In this document: piece by piece, positions 30,312 through 41,500 of the stretch
How positions within the stretch are numbered: position 1 is the first letter of the stretch
How the letters are laid out: each line of letters begins with the position of its first letter
Source of the DNA: Pseudopyrenochaeta lycopersici
Lineage: Eukaryota; Ascomycota; Dothideomycetes; Pleosporales; Pseudopyrenochaetaceae
Length of the DNA: 64,000 nt
Direction of reading: 5' to 3'
Assembly: GCA_003313425.1 (NCBI GenBank)
Contig: NHZP01000054.1
Span: 62,001 to 126,000, forward strand
Translations under genes and position numbers: made by a program
The notes under the pieces: generated by a model
Told to the model about the DNA's origin: nothing
The model's input: the letters and a program-made list of their open reading frames with translations, nothing else
The model's database searches: none

Positions 30312-31298
30312 CTAGGTCTCCACCAGACTATCCGCCAGTATAGCTTTCAGCACATCTTCAGCACTCTTGAAATCTCCTGCCCAGCAGCCCTTGATCGCTC
30401 TCCCGAATTTCAGTTCCTCGACATCCGGAAATACTCTTAGTTCAAATCTTGCCGTAACCTCTTCATCTGAAAGGTCTACATACGGCTCGTGACCAGTCAT
30501 GATATAGTACATGACTGAACCGAACGCGAAAAGATCAGACTTTATATTGGGGGTATCCTGCCAGTTCCTCGGGAGGAAGAACCGTGTGCTCTCCATCGCC
30601 CCGCCGTCTAGGCTTCCGAATAACGATCCAGCAAAATCGCAGAGTTGGACGTCAAGCTCTTCGTCTAAGAGGAAATTGTTCGGGTGAATGTCGCAGTGGA
30701 TAACACCTCTCAAGTGAACAAATACAAGCGCCTCCGCTGCTTGCGTCGTCCACTTTTGCCGAAGTTGGAGAGAAATGGTATCGTGCTCGTGTTTCGACAT
30801 GTAACTACAGATATCGCCATTGAGAGCCTTTTGAAGAATGATTCCGTGTTCGTGTTTGCCCAGATACTTGACGATTCTTTTGTGCTGCCCCAGTGCTGAA
30901 AGAATAGAATGTTCGACATTGAGACTGTGAAGCGCATTACGGTCTTCCCTGTCGCGTGCGTATTTGAGCACAGTTCCATTTGTAAGGTGCCCTAAACGTG
31001 CTGTGTTTCCGCCGGAGAGGAAGTCTGTCACGCCAGGAGGATACCACGGCGCAATGTATCTGATCTCGACCATCGGATTGATCGGGTCAACGTGGTATTT
31101 GCCATTACCTGGCACCGATGTGCCATCAGCGTACGTGGCCATAGCTGTTTCGCTTTGTAGCAGCAAGAGGAAAAATAAGTTCATAAGCCGACGGAAAGTG
31201 AACAACATTGGCGTAGAAAAGTCGGCGTTTTCAGAAGGCAAGAAAGTCGCCGGTTCGGCTTTGAAGTTAGGGTGGCTCAGCCAAGCTCTCCCTTTCAT
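30312..31298 (-). CDS. protein kinase-like protein
   Basis: An intact 328-codon frame from the ATG at 31298; the family-like start is probably the internal ATG at residue 53 (MATYADGTSVPGNGKYHV, position 31142). An intermediate start at residue 31 would give a hydrophobic leader (MLFTFRRLMNLFFLLLL). Kinase features: beta-3 lysine at about residue 112 (TVLKYA), catalytic loop HCDIHPNNFLLD with Asp at about 203, metal-binding DFAG at about 221, and SDLFAFGSVMYYIMTG in the C-lobe. The glycine loop is weak and the APE motif is replaced by FFLPRNW. This small kinase-like family is expanded in Pleosporales; substrates are unknown. The catalytic residues are present, so activity is possible. Confidence 0.85.
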   Translation of the reverse strand: MKGRAWLSHPNFKAEPATFLPSENADFSTPMLFTFRRLMNLFFLLLLQSETAMATYADGTSVPGNGKYHVDPINPMVEIRYIAPWYPPGVTDFLSGGNTARLGHLTNGTVLKYARDREDRNALHSLNVEHSILSALGQHKRIVKYLGKHEHGIILQKALNGDICSYMSKHEHDTISLQLRQKWTTQAAEALVFVHLRGVIHCDIHPNNFLLDEELDVQLCDFAGSLFGSLDGGAMESTRFFLPRNWQDTPNIKSDLFAFGSVMYYIMTGHEPYVDLSDEEVTARFELRVFPDVEELKFGRAIKGCWAGDFKSAEDVLKAILADSLVET

Positions 31299-31737
31299 TG
31301 GATCACCAATGGAATTTCTTCGGAGGCGATGCTAGCGCCTCGTTAGCGCCGCAGATACAAGGATCAGCAGACGTGTTCTAGCCTATATATTTGGCGCCAA
31401 ACCACTGTCCCAGGGCAGTCGACTTTACGATAACGGATACCAACAATTTGGCAACGTTTGTGTCAGCGCAAAACACATTGTCACACAGATGAAGCAGAGA
31501 GTATGAGGGTTGGAGTCGAGTCTAAAATCTATTGGCTCCCAAACGAAGTGACAAGTGTTTATCTCTACAGACAAGACCATTCGCCGCACAGGCATTGAGA
31601 TGCATATATAAAGGAAGCGCTTTCTACCTGCTTTTCACTTCCATTCCTCACGATACGCACTCTCACCGCTCTATCTGATATTTGACTATCAAACGGCCGT
31701 CTATATCCCAGCATCAGCTCTCATTTCCCGCCCAAAT
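31299..31737. promoter_or_regulatory. divergent intergenic region with TATA box for the small Cys-rich gene
   Basis: TATATAAA at 31605-31612 lies 126 bp before the ATG at 31738 and is followed by a pyrimidine-rich leader (TCCATTCCTCACGATACGC). The left part holds the promoter of the kinase gene on the other strand. Confidence 0.5.
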
Positions 31738-31902
31738 ATGTGCGAACGTCACGTCATCACAACCGTTTATACATGCGGTCATACCAAACTCCAGTACTCC
31801 ATTGAACGCAGTGGAGGCTGTAACGGCGGTTGTACTACCGTACCCGATCGGCACATGGGATCTACTAAAGCTCGCCGTCCTTGCGATGCTTGTCTAGCAT
31901 AG
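31738..31902 (+). CDS. small Cys-rich protein, 54 aa
   Basis: ATG 31738 opens MCERHVITTVYTCGHTKLQY, then SGGCNGGC, and ends RRPCDACLA. Six cysteines and two C-x2/3-C pairs resemble small zinc-binding proteins seen across Dothideomycetes (start MC..., motif TYTCGH). There is no signal peptide. A good TATA box and a C/T-rich leader lie at the expected distance. The last exon could continue past a splice site near 31899, so the length is uncertain. I do not know its function. Confidence 0.45.
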   Translation: MCERHVITTVYTCGHTKLQYSIERSGGCNGGCTTVPDRHMGSTKARRPCDACLA

Positions 31903-32059
31903 AGATTGCAATACAAACTTGGTATGAATGATGCGTTGATGCCCCAGATGCCCCAAAATGCCTTTGCTAACACCACTCTTAGCAACTAATGCTATATGGG
32001 CGCAAGCTTGTAGTAGGTAGGAGGCTCGATTGCTCCTTGATTGGTATGGAGATGATCCA

Positions 32060-32300
32060 TGGGAAGGAACCTTTCCTCGGCGACCATGGTGCTCAGAATC
32101 TGCGGGGCACTTCTTGCTAGATGGAGGTGAAGGCCGGCGTTCCTTGGCTGGGTCCAGTGAGAGGCCGGTGATATCAGGTGCAGACTGGTCCCCAGCGGTA
32201 GCATTCGATGACTGATCAGAAGTCCTAAGGGTGCATCAGAATGCTACCTGTCACGCATATGACGCAGACTGTGGCTGGTGTGCACCTGAGCTTTAAGCAG
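32060..32300 (-). pseudogene. duplicated fragment of the gene at 63149
   Basis: The minus strand matches 63360-63620 at roughly 80-85%. It covers the end of exon 1, the whole intron region and the start of exon 2 of the edge gene (shared blocks ATCAGGTGCAGAC, CCCCAGCGGTAGCATT, CAGAAGTCCTAA, GGTGCTCAGAATCTGC). The intron is included, so this is a DNA-level duplication. The copy is cut on both sides and has indels. Confidence 0.7.
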
Positions 32301-32389
32301 GGTTGTATATAATCTGGCGGATTAAATAGATTAAATGTGAATCTGAATCTGAGTTTGATTATGATTCAGTGAATCATACCTCTCTACGA

Positions 32390-32638
32390 TTAGTTAGGTA
32401 TGTTCTCCAGAAGGTACAGCGCACCCTCTGAATTTAAATACTTGTGCAGCTTGCTAAAATCGGAATTATCATCTTCGCTAACACCAGCAGATGAGGTGTC
32501 AGCTGAAATGACCAGTTGTTGAGTCGCCAACTGTTCGGCGGCCGTATCCGTCTTCTCGCTCACATTGGCGCAGTGAGTTGAGCGCAAACCATACGCGCTC
32601 CTGGGGTTTTCGGGCTCCAGACGCTCCTCAATCATCAT
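32390..32638 (-). CDS. small acidic hypothetical protein, 82 aa
   Basis: An intact frame from the ATG at 32638 (MMIEERLEPENPRSAYGL) to 32390 ends DFSKLHKYLNSEGALYLLENIPN. It is hydrophilic and probably disordered, with an amphipathic end. Its tail is loosely similar to that of the 90-aa protein at 45736 (NLTRLSQYLATNG). Its start lies against an ankyrin remnant, so its promoter may have been replaced. Weak support. Confidence 0.35.
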   Translation of the reverse strand: MMIEERLEPENPRSAYGLRSTHCANVSEKTDTAAEQLATQQLVISADTSSAGVSEDDNSDFSKLHKYLNSEGALYLLENIPN

Positions 32639-32660
32639 TGGCGCGTTACGTGGCACGTTG

Positions 32661-32960
32661 AATTATAACGGACACGAAGCAGTGGTCAAGCTGCTGCTCG
32701 ACACAGGCAAGGTCGATGTCGACTCGGGGGGTCGGAGCGGGTGGACGCCGCTATCGTGGGCGGCAAAAAACGGACACGAGGCAGTGGTCAAGCTGCTGCT
32801 CGACACAGGCAAGGTCGACGTCGACTCGAAGGATCAGGACGGGCGGACGCCGCTATGGTGGGCGGCAGAGGAAGGACACGAAGCAGTAGTCAAGCTGCTG
32901 CAAACGCACCACTACATTCCTCGATGGACAAATTCTAGCTTATTTCCTATTCAAACGTAA
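32661..32960 (+). pseudogene. ankyrin repeat fragment
   Basis: Just over two ankyrin units (NGHEAVVKLLLDTGKVDVDS, GWTPLSWAAKNGHEAVVK, GRTPLWWAAEEGHEAVVKLL) lead into a short tail and a stop. No ATG or upstream repeats remain; the similarity starts abruptly at 32661. It looks like the 3' end of a HET- or NLR-type ankyrin gene, close to the N-terminal repeats of the gene at 8372 in style. The unit with TGKVDVDS is repeated almost exactly. Confidence 0.75.
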
Positions 32961-33149
32961 CCATACACTGTTTCACTTCCGTTCTGCTCTATACCAGTTA
33001 AACAAGAGGTACTTATCTCAGTACAGTGTTCAATATATCGCGTCGGTTAAGTTTATATCGTTCAGATCGTATACTTAGACTTTCGCAAAACACGAGATAA
33101 GAAAAACACACTGTGTGCTTACAAGAGTAAGACTACCAAGGGTTACCAC

Positions 33150-33212
33150 TAGTTGCAGAGGCGATGGCCGACCCGCTCCGGCCACACCCTTGCCGTGAAC
33201 GTCTGATATGCG
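33150..33212. repeat. dispersed repeat, copy 4 of 4
   Basis: It shares GATGGCCGACCCGCTCCGGCCA and a following CCCTTGC with copies at 12463 and 15497. Confidence 0.5.
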
Positions 33213-33325
33213 ATCAGCAGGTCTCATAGTTGGCTTCTGAACTGGAGCAGGTGCGTTGATAACAGAATGTACATAGCTGGCGCATCGTAACGGCCCATAC
33301 CCATAGGGTGCATGGCCATAATAGA

Positions 33326-33348
33326 ACACACACGCACACACACACACG
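33326..33348. repeat. (CA)n microsatellite
   Basis: An interrupted run of CA dinucleotides (ACACACACGCACACACACAC). Confidence 0.9.
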
Positions 33349-35507
33349 CCGTGAACGTCTAGAATGGATGGCGCTGGGAAGAAAACCGCTTATGTCCCTT
33401 ACATGTCAAACTAAAGCACATCTCTACAACCCTAAAGACTGCAACGCTCACGTAGTGAGCTGTTTGTTATTTGACCATACGATAGCTGTATCACCAAAAC
33501 ATATCGAGCCCTTCCACCTTCGTATGCACTTCCAACGACGGCGTTCCACCAGCGACGCTCAACCCACTTGCCGAAGCGTAGGCGCCAATTTCCAGGGCCA
33601 CAGCACTCCGCCTCATCTTATACCCCTTTTGTGTCATCGTATTCCCCCAACGAGCTGAGATTAGATCTCGGCTGCTGCTTGGTCTAGGAATCGGCTCGAG
33701 TGGGCTTGAGACATGGGCACATGGTGAGCCTAATTAGGTCTTTCGTTCGGTTAACGGAGGGAACAACAGTGGGTTTCGGGGCTTGAGGGCGAGGAAGCTA
33801 TCGAGATCATCGTGCGTTGGACCGCATCTCAATGTGCGTTAGGTTGACGCTTCGACGCTGGAAACACGTTGGCTGGCTGACAAGCGCCGTGGCCGTGCGC
33901 ATCTTGGCACTGCTCCCAATCCCAAGCCGGATTTAATCATAAACGGGCAATGTTATGTCAGCTTTGACAAGAATTGCTCTGATTGGAGGGTTTTTAACGA
34001 AAGTACTGCTCTGGTGGCGATCGCGCATGAATCCGCGCATAGATCAGCCCTCACGGCTAATCATGGCTCCTAAGTGTTTCTATTGGATCCCTAGACGTAT
34101 ACAAAAGCTGCGCATGTGTTGCGATAGATGGAAATGATGGTGGTGGCTCTGTCTTGGGGGAGGTTCGTTATTGCTATGAAGAAGGTCTCCTCGCGGATCG
34201 GAAGGGCAAGCGACTATGCGACTGTAATTTTTGTACAGATGCACGTCGATAGGTTCAGGGGTCATCTTAGTATGTAGGTTAAGAGGAATTTCAGATTATT
34301 AACGCGCGTACAGATTTTTGTATTGCTGCAAAGTCTAAGTACCTACAATTTTGTCCGTTACGGCGGTTGTTCCGTTACGAAGGGATGCACGTTATACTAC
34401 CTGCAAGGCGTAACTTATAGAGTCGATGTTACTCTTTAAATCCTCCGACAGAGACGCCACGCTCCCACACCATTCCTTCATCAAGTGTTGCTAACCACCA
34501 AATCTGGCTAGCTAGTCAATGCCGCTGACCAGTAATGAGCGGCTGATAGCGCACTGCGCTGGGAATTGTGCTGGCAGCAATGTACGCGATTAAGGTATGG
34601 GCCAGTTTACGATCGACATCGTCAAGTGTGATGACGTCACCTTGCCCACTGACTGGTGGAACACGTTATTTGGCAGCTTTGAATCGTGTTCCTTTTTCGT
34701 GGACTTTTAAATTTAAGTTTTATGAACCATATTTTTATTCTATCTTTACTTTTTAGTATCTTCTAAATTGTTTTCGTTTAATCAATGGGGTTGATTTTCC
34801 TGAGTAGATTACAAGATATGAAGCCACAGCCTCTGGTTGGTTGCCTACTGTTGACGTGGGCAGCTTCCATCCTAGTTACTTCCAATAAACTCCAGAGCAC
34901 CGAACGGCATAATTTTGCGATTGCGAAGGTCTGATGCTTGTTGGCGTCTGAATCCTGCGGTGTTTTAAAATAGACTGGCCTTCATAAGGGCACCTTTCGA
35001 TTTGGGCTCCTCTGGTTTTCTGGGCTGTTCTATTTTTATGTTACCTATGTATAGCATCTTCTCTGGGGCTCAGAACAGGTCCCAAAACATCAAACCCATT
35101 GTGCAAGCACTGGACTGAACGTGCTCCACTGATTTCAACGGCAACATGTTGAAAGGGTTGCCAGGTCTCCTTGACTCTCCACAGTGCGCGACTAAGAGTA
35201 TATGTACAAAGGCGTGGGCGACAAACGTATCGAGGAGGGACCTAAAACGCCAAGAAGCCAAAACGGCGTGCGAAGAGGTTTAGGTGCGAAAAGGAGAGAA
35301 AGGCCAATTACTCAGTTCGCACTTGAGAGTCTCAGAAACGCCGAGTCTCAAGAACTTACACACGAGGGTCGATCACCCCAGCCTATGGCGAACGAACATC
35401 AAACCACGGCAGACCAAGAAGTCGTCAGAAATCCCACCCAGTCTGGCACGGGTTTCAGCAGCTAATAATAGCAACTCAATATCTGCCTCAGGTAAGATAC
35501 TAATATC

Positions 35508-35552
35508 CCTCACTGCGTAGCGAGACACACTGTGTGGCGAGACAAATGAGGG
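35508..35552. repeat. solo MITE end
   Basis: CCCTCACTGCGTAGCGAGAC matches the terminal repeat of the element at 7957-8365. It is bounded by CCCTCA and TGAGGG, so it may be an internally deleted minimal copy. Confidence 0.6.
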
Positions 35553-35826
35553 GTACTTTGACTTTCAGCAACCGGAAAGCTCATGCGCACAACAAATATT
35601 ACTATAATTCTACGAAAATAATCTGCTGTAGCTAATTCTGAATGTCTATAATCTACTTTGCCTAAAAATTACGTTCGCATCGTCGCCTTCGCGCCTAATT
35701 TGTACGGCGCCTTATGTCGTAGCATAACAGGCTTCCCTCCTCGTAGCATTGCAGAGCACCAGACCACAAGCTGCACCCTCACGCATGATGATTGGTCAAG
35801 AGATATCGGCACCTTTCTACCGTTCC

Positions 35827-36032
35827 CCACACGCCTGTGGTCAGTTTGACAGTGCACCACCCGCCTGTGGTTAATTTAACAGGACACCACACGCTTGTGA
35901 TTAATTTAACAAGACACCACACGCCTGTGGTTAATTTAACAGGACACCACACGCCTGTGGTTAGTTCGGCAGCGCACCACATCAACGTGGTTCGTTTCGC
36001 AGGACCTCGACCACGCATTACGGCCCGTGGTC
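35827..36032. repeat. 30-bp hairpin minisatellite, about six units
   Basis: The consensus unit is CCACACGCCTGTGG plus TTAATTTAACAGGACA. Each unit contains the hairpin CCACA-CGCC-TGTGG. The period of 30 keeps reading frames open on both strands (10-aa repeat HHTPVVNLTG). The last units degrade but keep the CCAC...GTGG pairing. A related array lies at 44609-44972. Confidence 0.8.
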
Positions 36033-36317
36033 AGCATCGAACAAGCCACTGAGCGTAGCTAGAGTAGGGCGGATGATGGCCGGCCGTACTGAACAACACA
36101 AACAGTACTAGTAACAGAGCCTTTAATTGGATGGAAGGGTTTAACTTGATTTCAAAGGCAAGTGCTAATAACAGCGCTCAGCTAATGTGCCTAACCTCCG
36201 GTTCCCGCCGAGATATGCCCGATGTCATCATTCCCTTCAGAAACAATTAATGGTGGCTCTCGATGGCGCGTCAAACCAAAAATCAACTTTGAGTGTGCTC
36301 ACCCAATAAATTCTGCT

Positions 36318-36690
36318 TTAGGAGCTTGCTGAATGGCCGCAAGTAGGGCATGCCCCGCCTGAAATGCCCTTACCCCCACAAGTTTCACAAGGAGACGACA
36401 TAGAATTTTCGTTTCGTATGCAGAGCGATAAGACTTCGAAATAGGGGGGTTCAAAAAGTCGCGTTCGAGGGATGTGGTAATAGTTCAAGTGCAAGAACAG
36501 CAAACGGACCACAACACAATTTATACCTCCGTGGTGTTTTCTTGGTGGGGCTGTCTGCAACAATGATTGGACTGGGTGCAACTTATCAACTGACAGGTCA
36601 AACTCTGTTAGCGGCACTAAGGTAACTTAATCTGTTTGAGCCGGATTAATAATTAGCCGACAGCCATGGCCCATTCCCAATTACCATCCC
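36318..36690. other. original upstream region of the C2H2 gene at 42739
   Basis: Before the LINE inserted, this stretch must have adjoined 42702 and probably held promoter sequence of the C2H2 gene. A 27-codon minus-strand frame (36401-36318) with CETCGGKG and CPTCG pairs is too short to call. Confidence 0.4.
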
Positions 36691-36692
36691 CC

Positions 36693-36703
36693 GGAACCAC
36701 TTG
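36693..36703. repeat. left target-site duplication of the LINE
   Basis: GGAACCACTTG is repeated exactly at 42702-42712 on the other side of the element. With the preceding CC the match is 13 bp, but those two bases may belong to the LINE tail. Confidence 0.9.
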
Positions 36704-36832
36704 GAAAAACACCACACACAGCGAGAACTTGATTCTTGGAATTCAGTCCTAGTTTCGTGCTCAAACGGTCGCTCTTGACGCCAATTGACTAGCCAGCACC
36801 CAGCCGCAGCAGCCCACTGCGCCTGACGTGCC

Positions 36833-38515
36833 ATGGCGACACCGTGGCCTCAGCAGCCCGCATGGCCAACACCATTCCGCGAGCACGCTACCCGCCTCAG
36901 CACCTACCTTCAGGACGCGCTGACCTGTATCGACCGCACGCAAAGCCAACCCGTGCCGGCAGACCTCGTCAAAGTCATTATCCATGGCACGCTGACATTC
37001 ATATTGAAAGTGCAACACGCCCCTGACCTCAACACGGTGTGCGACGCGCTTAGCATCCTGCAAACTGAAGCAAAGGCGACCTCGGACAACACTGCGCGAA
37101 TGCTCGATGCTGTCAAGCACGAGCTCAAGACCGAAATGAAGAACACCACCGACACCGTCCACGCCATCGCGGCAAACGTACAACTGAACATGAAAGCTGG
37201 AGAGGATGCAAAGACAGCCGCCAAGGAGGCGGTAGAGGTAGGTAAGGCCAATCTAGAGATGGCAAGACGAATCAAAAACGCAGGACCGCAGACAGGTGGC
37301 GCGCTCAGCTATGCTGCGATGGCAGCGAGGGGTGCAACACTAGCAGGTACACCGAATACACAAGTTCCTAGAATGCCTTCCATGCAGACGCAGCGTGAAG
37401 TAGTAGTGACCATCAGAGACCCTAACACAGTGCAAAGCCTGCGGGCAATGAACCCACGCAACCTCAACGCGCATGTTGAGCGCGCCATCGCGCAGAGCGG
37501 AAACGAGAACATAGCCAGCATCAAGGTGCTCTCTTCGAACCAACTGAAAAGCGGTGACCTTAGCATCAAGACAGCTACCAGCATTGAGATAGAAGCACTA
37601 AAGCAATTCGCAGACGACTGGGTCCACCGCATCGGCAACAGAGCCACCATTCGGATCACAACCTACGGTATCATTGCCCACGGTATGCGCACAAGCACAA
37701 TAGACATAGACCGGTTCGAGGAAACAAGAGACCAGCTGCTACTAAACAACAAACCGTTCATCCCGCAGGCAGAGATCAAGTACATAGGATGGCTTACGCG
37801 AAACGCGCCTACCAAGGCCACGACTAGCATCGTTATCGAGTTCAGCAAACCAGAGGACGCCAACAAGATAATTGACGAGGGTCTGATCTGGCAGGGCGAG
37901 GTCTTTCAGTGTGAGCGATACGAGCGGCAGTGCCGAGTGAAGCAGTGCTTCAAGTGCCAACACTATGGTCACATAGGAACCCAGTGCAAGGCAACAATCG
38001 CATGTGGCTACTGCGCGCAAGAGCACGAGAGCCGCGACTGCCCGTCAAAACTAGATCGAGCCGTACCCAGGAAGTGCGCCATCTGCCGAGGCGAGCACGA
38101 AGCGTGGAGCTACCAGTGCCCCACCAGGAAAGAGGAGAGACTAAAAGCGAGGGCGGCATATGATGTGCGGCCATACTACCATCCAGTAACGGAGAAAGGA
38201 AGGACGATCCCACCAGAGGAACCGGTCACCAGCATCCGAAGGAATAGACTCACGCAAGCCGCTGCATCGACGCAGCCAGCACCGATTACCAGGAACCGAT
38301 CGCAGACTGAACGAGGACGGAAGAGGACAAATGCCGGAACCACCGAAGACCCAGCAGAGCAACAAACCCAGTCGACGCAACCAAGCGGCAGCCAAAGACC
38401 ACAGAGGCACATCATACCTACCCGGAGAGCCATGGAAGCCACCGGTAACAACACCCAACAGCCACAAGGCGGCAATAGCCAGCACATGGAAATCGATTCC
38501 GAGGACGCAGCATGA
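36833..38515 (+). CDS. LINE ORF1, gag-like RNA-binding protein
   Basis: This encodes 560 aa starting MATPWPQQPAWPTPFREHA. The N-terminal half is helical (a probable coiled coil with KHELKTEMKNTTDTVHAIA). Three zinc knuckles follow at the C-terminal side: CFKCQHYGHIGTQC (C-x2-C-x4-H-x4-C), CGYCAQEHESRDC and CAICRGEHEAWSYQC. The tail is basic and Gln-rich. ORF1 proteins of this class bind the element RNA and form the ribonucleoprotein used in target-primed reverse transcription. The stop codon overlaps the ORF2 start as ATGA, which points to reinitiation or coupled translation of ORF2. Confidence 0.93.
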   Translation: MATPWPQQPAWPTPFREHATRLSTYLQDALTCIDRTQSQPVPADLVKVIIHGTLTFILKVQHAPDLNTVCDALSILQTEAKATSDNTARMLDAVKHELKTEMKNTTDTVHAIAANVQLNMKAGEDAKTAAKEAVEVGKANLEMARRIKNAGPQTGGALSYAAMAARGATLAGTPNTQVPRMPSMQTQREVVVTIRDPNTVQSLRAMNPRNLNAHVERAIAQSGNENIASIKVLSSNQLKSGDLSIKTATSIEIEALKQFADDWVHRIGNRATIRITTYGIIAHGMRTSTIDIDRFEETRDQLLLNNKPFIPQAEIKYIGWLTRNAPTKATTSIVIEFSKPEDANKIIDEGLIWQGEVFQCERYERQCRVKQCFKCQHYGHIGTQCKATIACGYCAQEHESRDCPSKLDRAVPRKCAICRGEHEAWSYQCPTRKEERLKARAAYDVRPYYHPVTEKGRTIPPEEPVTSIRRNRLTQAAASTQPAPITRNRSQTERGRKRTNAGTTEDPAEQQTQSTQPSGSQRPQRHIIPTRRAMEATGNNTQQPQGGNSQHMEIDSEDAA

Positions 38516-41500
38516 ATAAACACAACAGACTGAACATACTACAGTACAACGTACGCAAATCGAGGGATATGGTTATGGCATCGCTACTACGCGACCCACA
38601 GATCCACGAATTCGACATCATCGCCATCCAAGAGCCGTGGACAAATCCGTACACAGCGACAACACACCACCCAGCCAAGGATAGATTCCACCTTTGCTAC
38701 CCAACAGGAGATGCGGAAGGTGCAGCCAGGGTCTGTTTCTTTATCAACAAGAGGCTGGATCAGACAAAGTGGCGCTTCGAGGAGCAAACAAGAGATATCT
38801 GCTCCATAGTGATAGAACCCAATAATGAAGGACAAGAAGAACGACGACTCGTGGTCCACAACGTCTACAACCTGCCCAGAACCAGGAGAAACAGAAGAAG
38901 CACGATACCTAAAGCACGCGAGGCACTGGATAGACACCAGACAGCCGAACAGATACTGCTGGGCGACTTCAACCTGCACCATCCTTTGTGGGAAGGGCTG
39001 AACAAAGGAGAGACTGACCCAGAGGCAGAAGACCTGATAGATATCATAGGAGATTTTGCACTACATAGCACTCTCCCGCCGGGCACGGTCACGTTCGAAG
39101 AACGCCGGACACGGTCCGCAATCGACCTCTGCTACGTCACGACAGGGCTCATCGACAGAGTCATCAAAAGCGAGGTAGACAGAAACCTGGACCACGACTC
39201 AGACCATCTACCCATCAGCACAGCGCTCGATTTAAGAATACAACAGCTCGAGAAGAAGTCACGGAAAGCATGGAAGCGGCTAGACGAGAATGCGTACATG
39301 AAAGCGCTGAGGCAGTCCCTTCCTGCACTCCGAAGACCTCTCACGAAGACAGCCCTCGACACATACACTGGTGGAGTAGCCGCCGCCATCCAAGACGCAA
39401 TCAGCAAGGCAGTGCCGGAAACATACCCCTCCTGTTACTCACGAGAGGGATGGACAGAGGAATGCGCAGCGGTGCTCGCGGAGACAAAACGGCTGAAGAG
39501 AGCACACAGCCGACTCCATACAGAAGAGACATGGGAAGCATACCGCACCTCGAGGAATCACAAAGCAAGGACAGTTCGCAAAGCACTGCGCAATACGCAC
39601 CGAGAGCGTATAGAGAGGGCTGCAGAGTCACCGGAATCGTTTTGGAAGCTGGCAAAGTGGGCGAGAACAAGACACAATCAGTCGGCCAGGACGACACCGG
39701 CCATACGTCACCCAGATACACAGCAGGAGCTGACCGAGCCTGCAGACAAGGCAGAACTGTTCCGGGACGTTTTCTTTCCGACGCCGCCCGAAGCAGATCT
39801 GGAAGACATACGGAATGCTGAATACAGCAGCCAGATCGAAATGCCCCCAATCGAGGAGAAAGAGGTCCGGACTGCCATCCGAGCGGCATCGCCGCTCAAG
39901 GCCCCAGGTCCGGATGGCATCACGAACAAGGCGCTGCAGACCGGCGTCGACCTGATCGCAGCTCACCTCACGAGGATCTTCAACCAGAGTCTGAAGCTAG
40001 GATACTGCCCAAGCGCCTTTCGGGAATCCATCACAGCAGTCCTTCGCAAACCAGATAAAGCCAACTACGCGATCCCCAAGGCATACCGTCCGATAGCACT
40101 GCTCAACACCATTGGCAAGATCATGGATGCTGTAATCGCCCGAAGGCTCAGCTACCTAGTAGAAACGCACCACGTGCTTCCACCACAACACATGGGCGGA
40201 AGGAAGCACCGATCCACCGAACACGCACTGCACGCCGTCACTGCGAGGATCTACGATAGATGGAACCAGGGAACTGCTGGCCAGGTGGCCAGCCTCCTGC
40301 TACTGGACGTGTCTGGCGCTTTCGACAACGTATCCCACAAACGCCTCTTGCACAACCTGCGAAAGCGAAAGGTCGATGAGAAAATAGTCCGATGGATAGC
40401 GAGCTTCTTAAGCGATAGACATACGCACATAATGGTCGATGGGTTCAAGTCTGAACCATATGCAATTAATACCGGCATTCCTCAAGGCTCGCCGCTCTCT
40501 CCCATGCTTTACCTCTTTTACAATGCGGACCTGATCGAGCTGTGCAGCGAAGCAACAGACGCGATGTCGACAGGATATATCGATGATGTCGCCATCCTCG
40601 CGTGGGCCAACACCACGGAACGGACGTGCCAGGCACTGAGCACGATACTGGAGAAAGCACAGCGATGGGCCTGCACACATGCATCGGTCTTCGCGCCAGA
40701 CAAGTTTCAGCTGACACACTTCACAAGGACGCTCAAGAGCATTGATACAGACGCTTCCATCCGAACCGAATGGGGCGAGATCAAACCGTCAAAAACATGC
40801 AAGTACCTCGGGGTAACCATGGACGCCAGGCTGAATTGGAGGGACCACGTGGAGACCATCAAGCAGAAAGTGACACGCACAGTACACACACTGAGCAGCT
40901 TGGGAAATTCCACCTGGGGCGTCCGACTACAGGACATGCGCAAATTGTACGAGGCTATCGCGATCCCGCAGATGATGTACGCTTGCTCGATCTGGTCCAA
41001 CGCAAATCTGCACGACAGGACCCGCACGTATACACACAAGACAATAGACGCTTTGCGCAGCATCCAAGCAAGAGCAGCCAGAAGCATGAGCGGAGCATAC
41101 AAAGCCACATCGACGGCAGCTCTGAACGTCGAGGCCTTCCTACTCCCCGTTGAACAGCAGGTCTGGAGACACAACGCAGACACCATCACTCGACTGTCCT
41201 CTAGCCGGGAGATTGCGAAGACCGCGGGTTTCGAACTAAGCGAGTATGGACCCGTAGTTGCAAAGAACAACCGCAGGCCGCGCATGAGCCCCTGGCAGAG
41301 AGTCTGCGAGGAACTGAGAAGCAAGCAAGTACGCGATCTCGACAAACAAGAGCCTATTCCACCATTCATCACGCCGCCATGGCGACGAGGGCCGCAGACA
41401 TATATCGATGGCGACGCCGACAAGGCCCGTGATCGTCACAACCGAGAATGCGCAACGGGCAAGAGCCTCAGCATCTACACAGACGGTAGCGGCATCGACG

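Larger units (their letters stand above)
32961..36317. other. long gene-free repeat-bearing interval
   Basis: It contains dispersed repeat copy 4 (33150-33212), a (CA)n microsatellite (33326-33348), a MITE end (35508-35552) and a 30-bp minisatellite (35827-36032). AT-rich stretches lie at 34680-34760. Short open frames (33308-33658, 35202-35465, 35658-35849) have no domain and I do not call them. Confidence 0.5.

Noticed and set aside
35827..36032. Possible CRISPR-like array
   Set aside because: The repeats are directly adjacent with no unique spacers, and the genome is eukaryotic. It is a minisatellite.
35792..36052. 86-codon frame over the minisatellite (10-aa repeat)
   Set aside because: It is open only because the period is a multiple of three; the antisense frame is equally open and there is no start context or flanking coding sequence.
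36318..36401. 27-codon frame with CETCGGKG and CPTCG, resembling a DnaJ-type zinc motif
   Set aside because: Too short, no promoter or exon partner found. It could be part of something larger, but I cannot support it.
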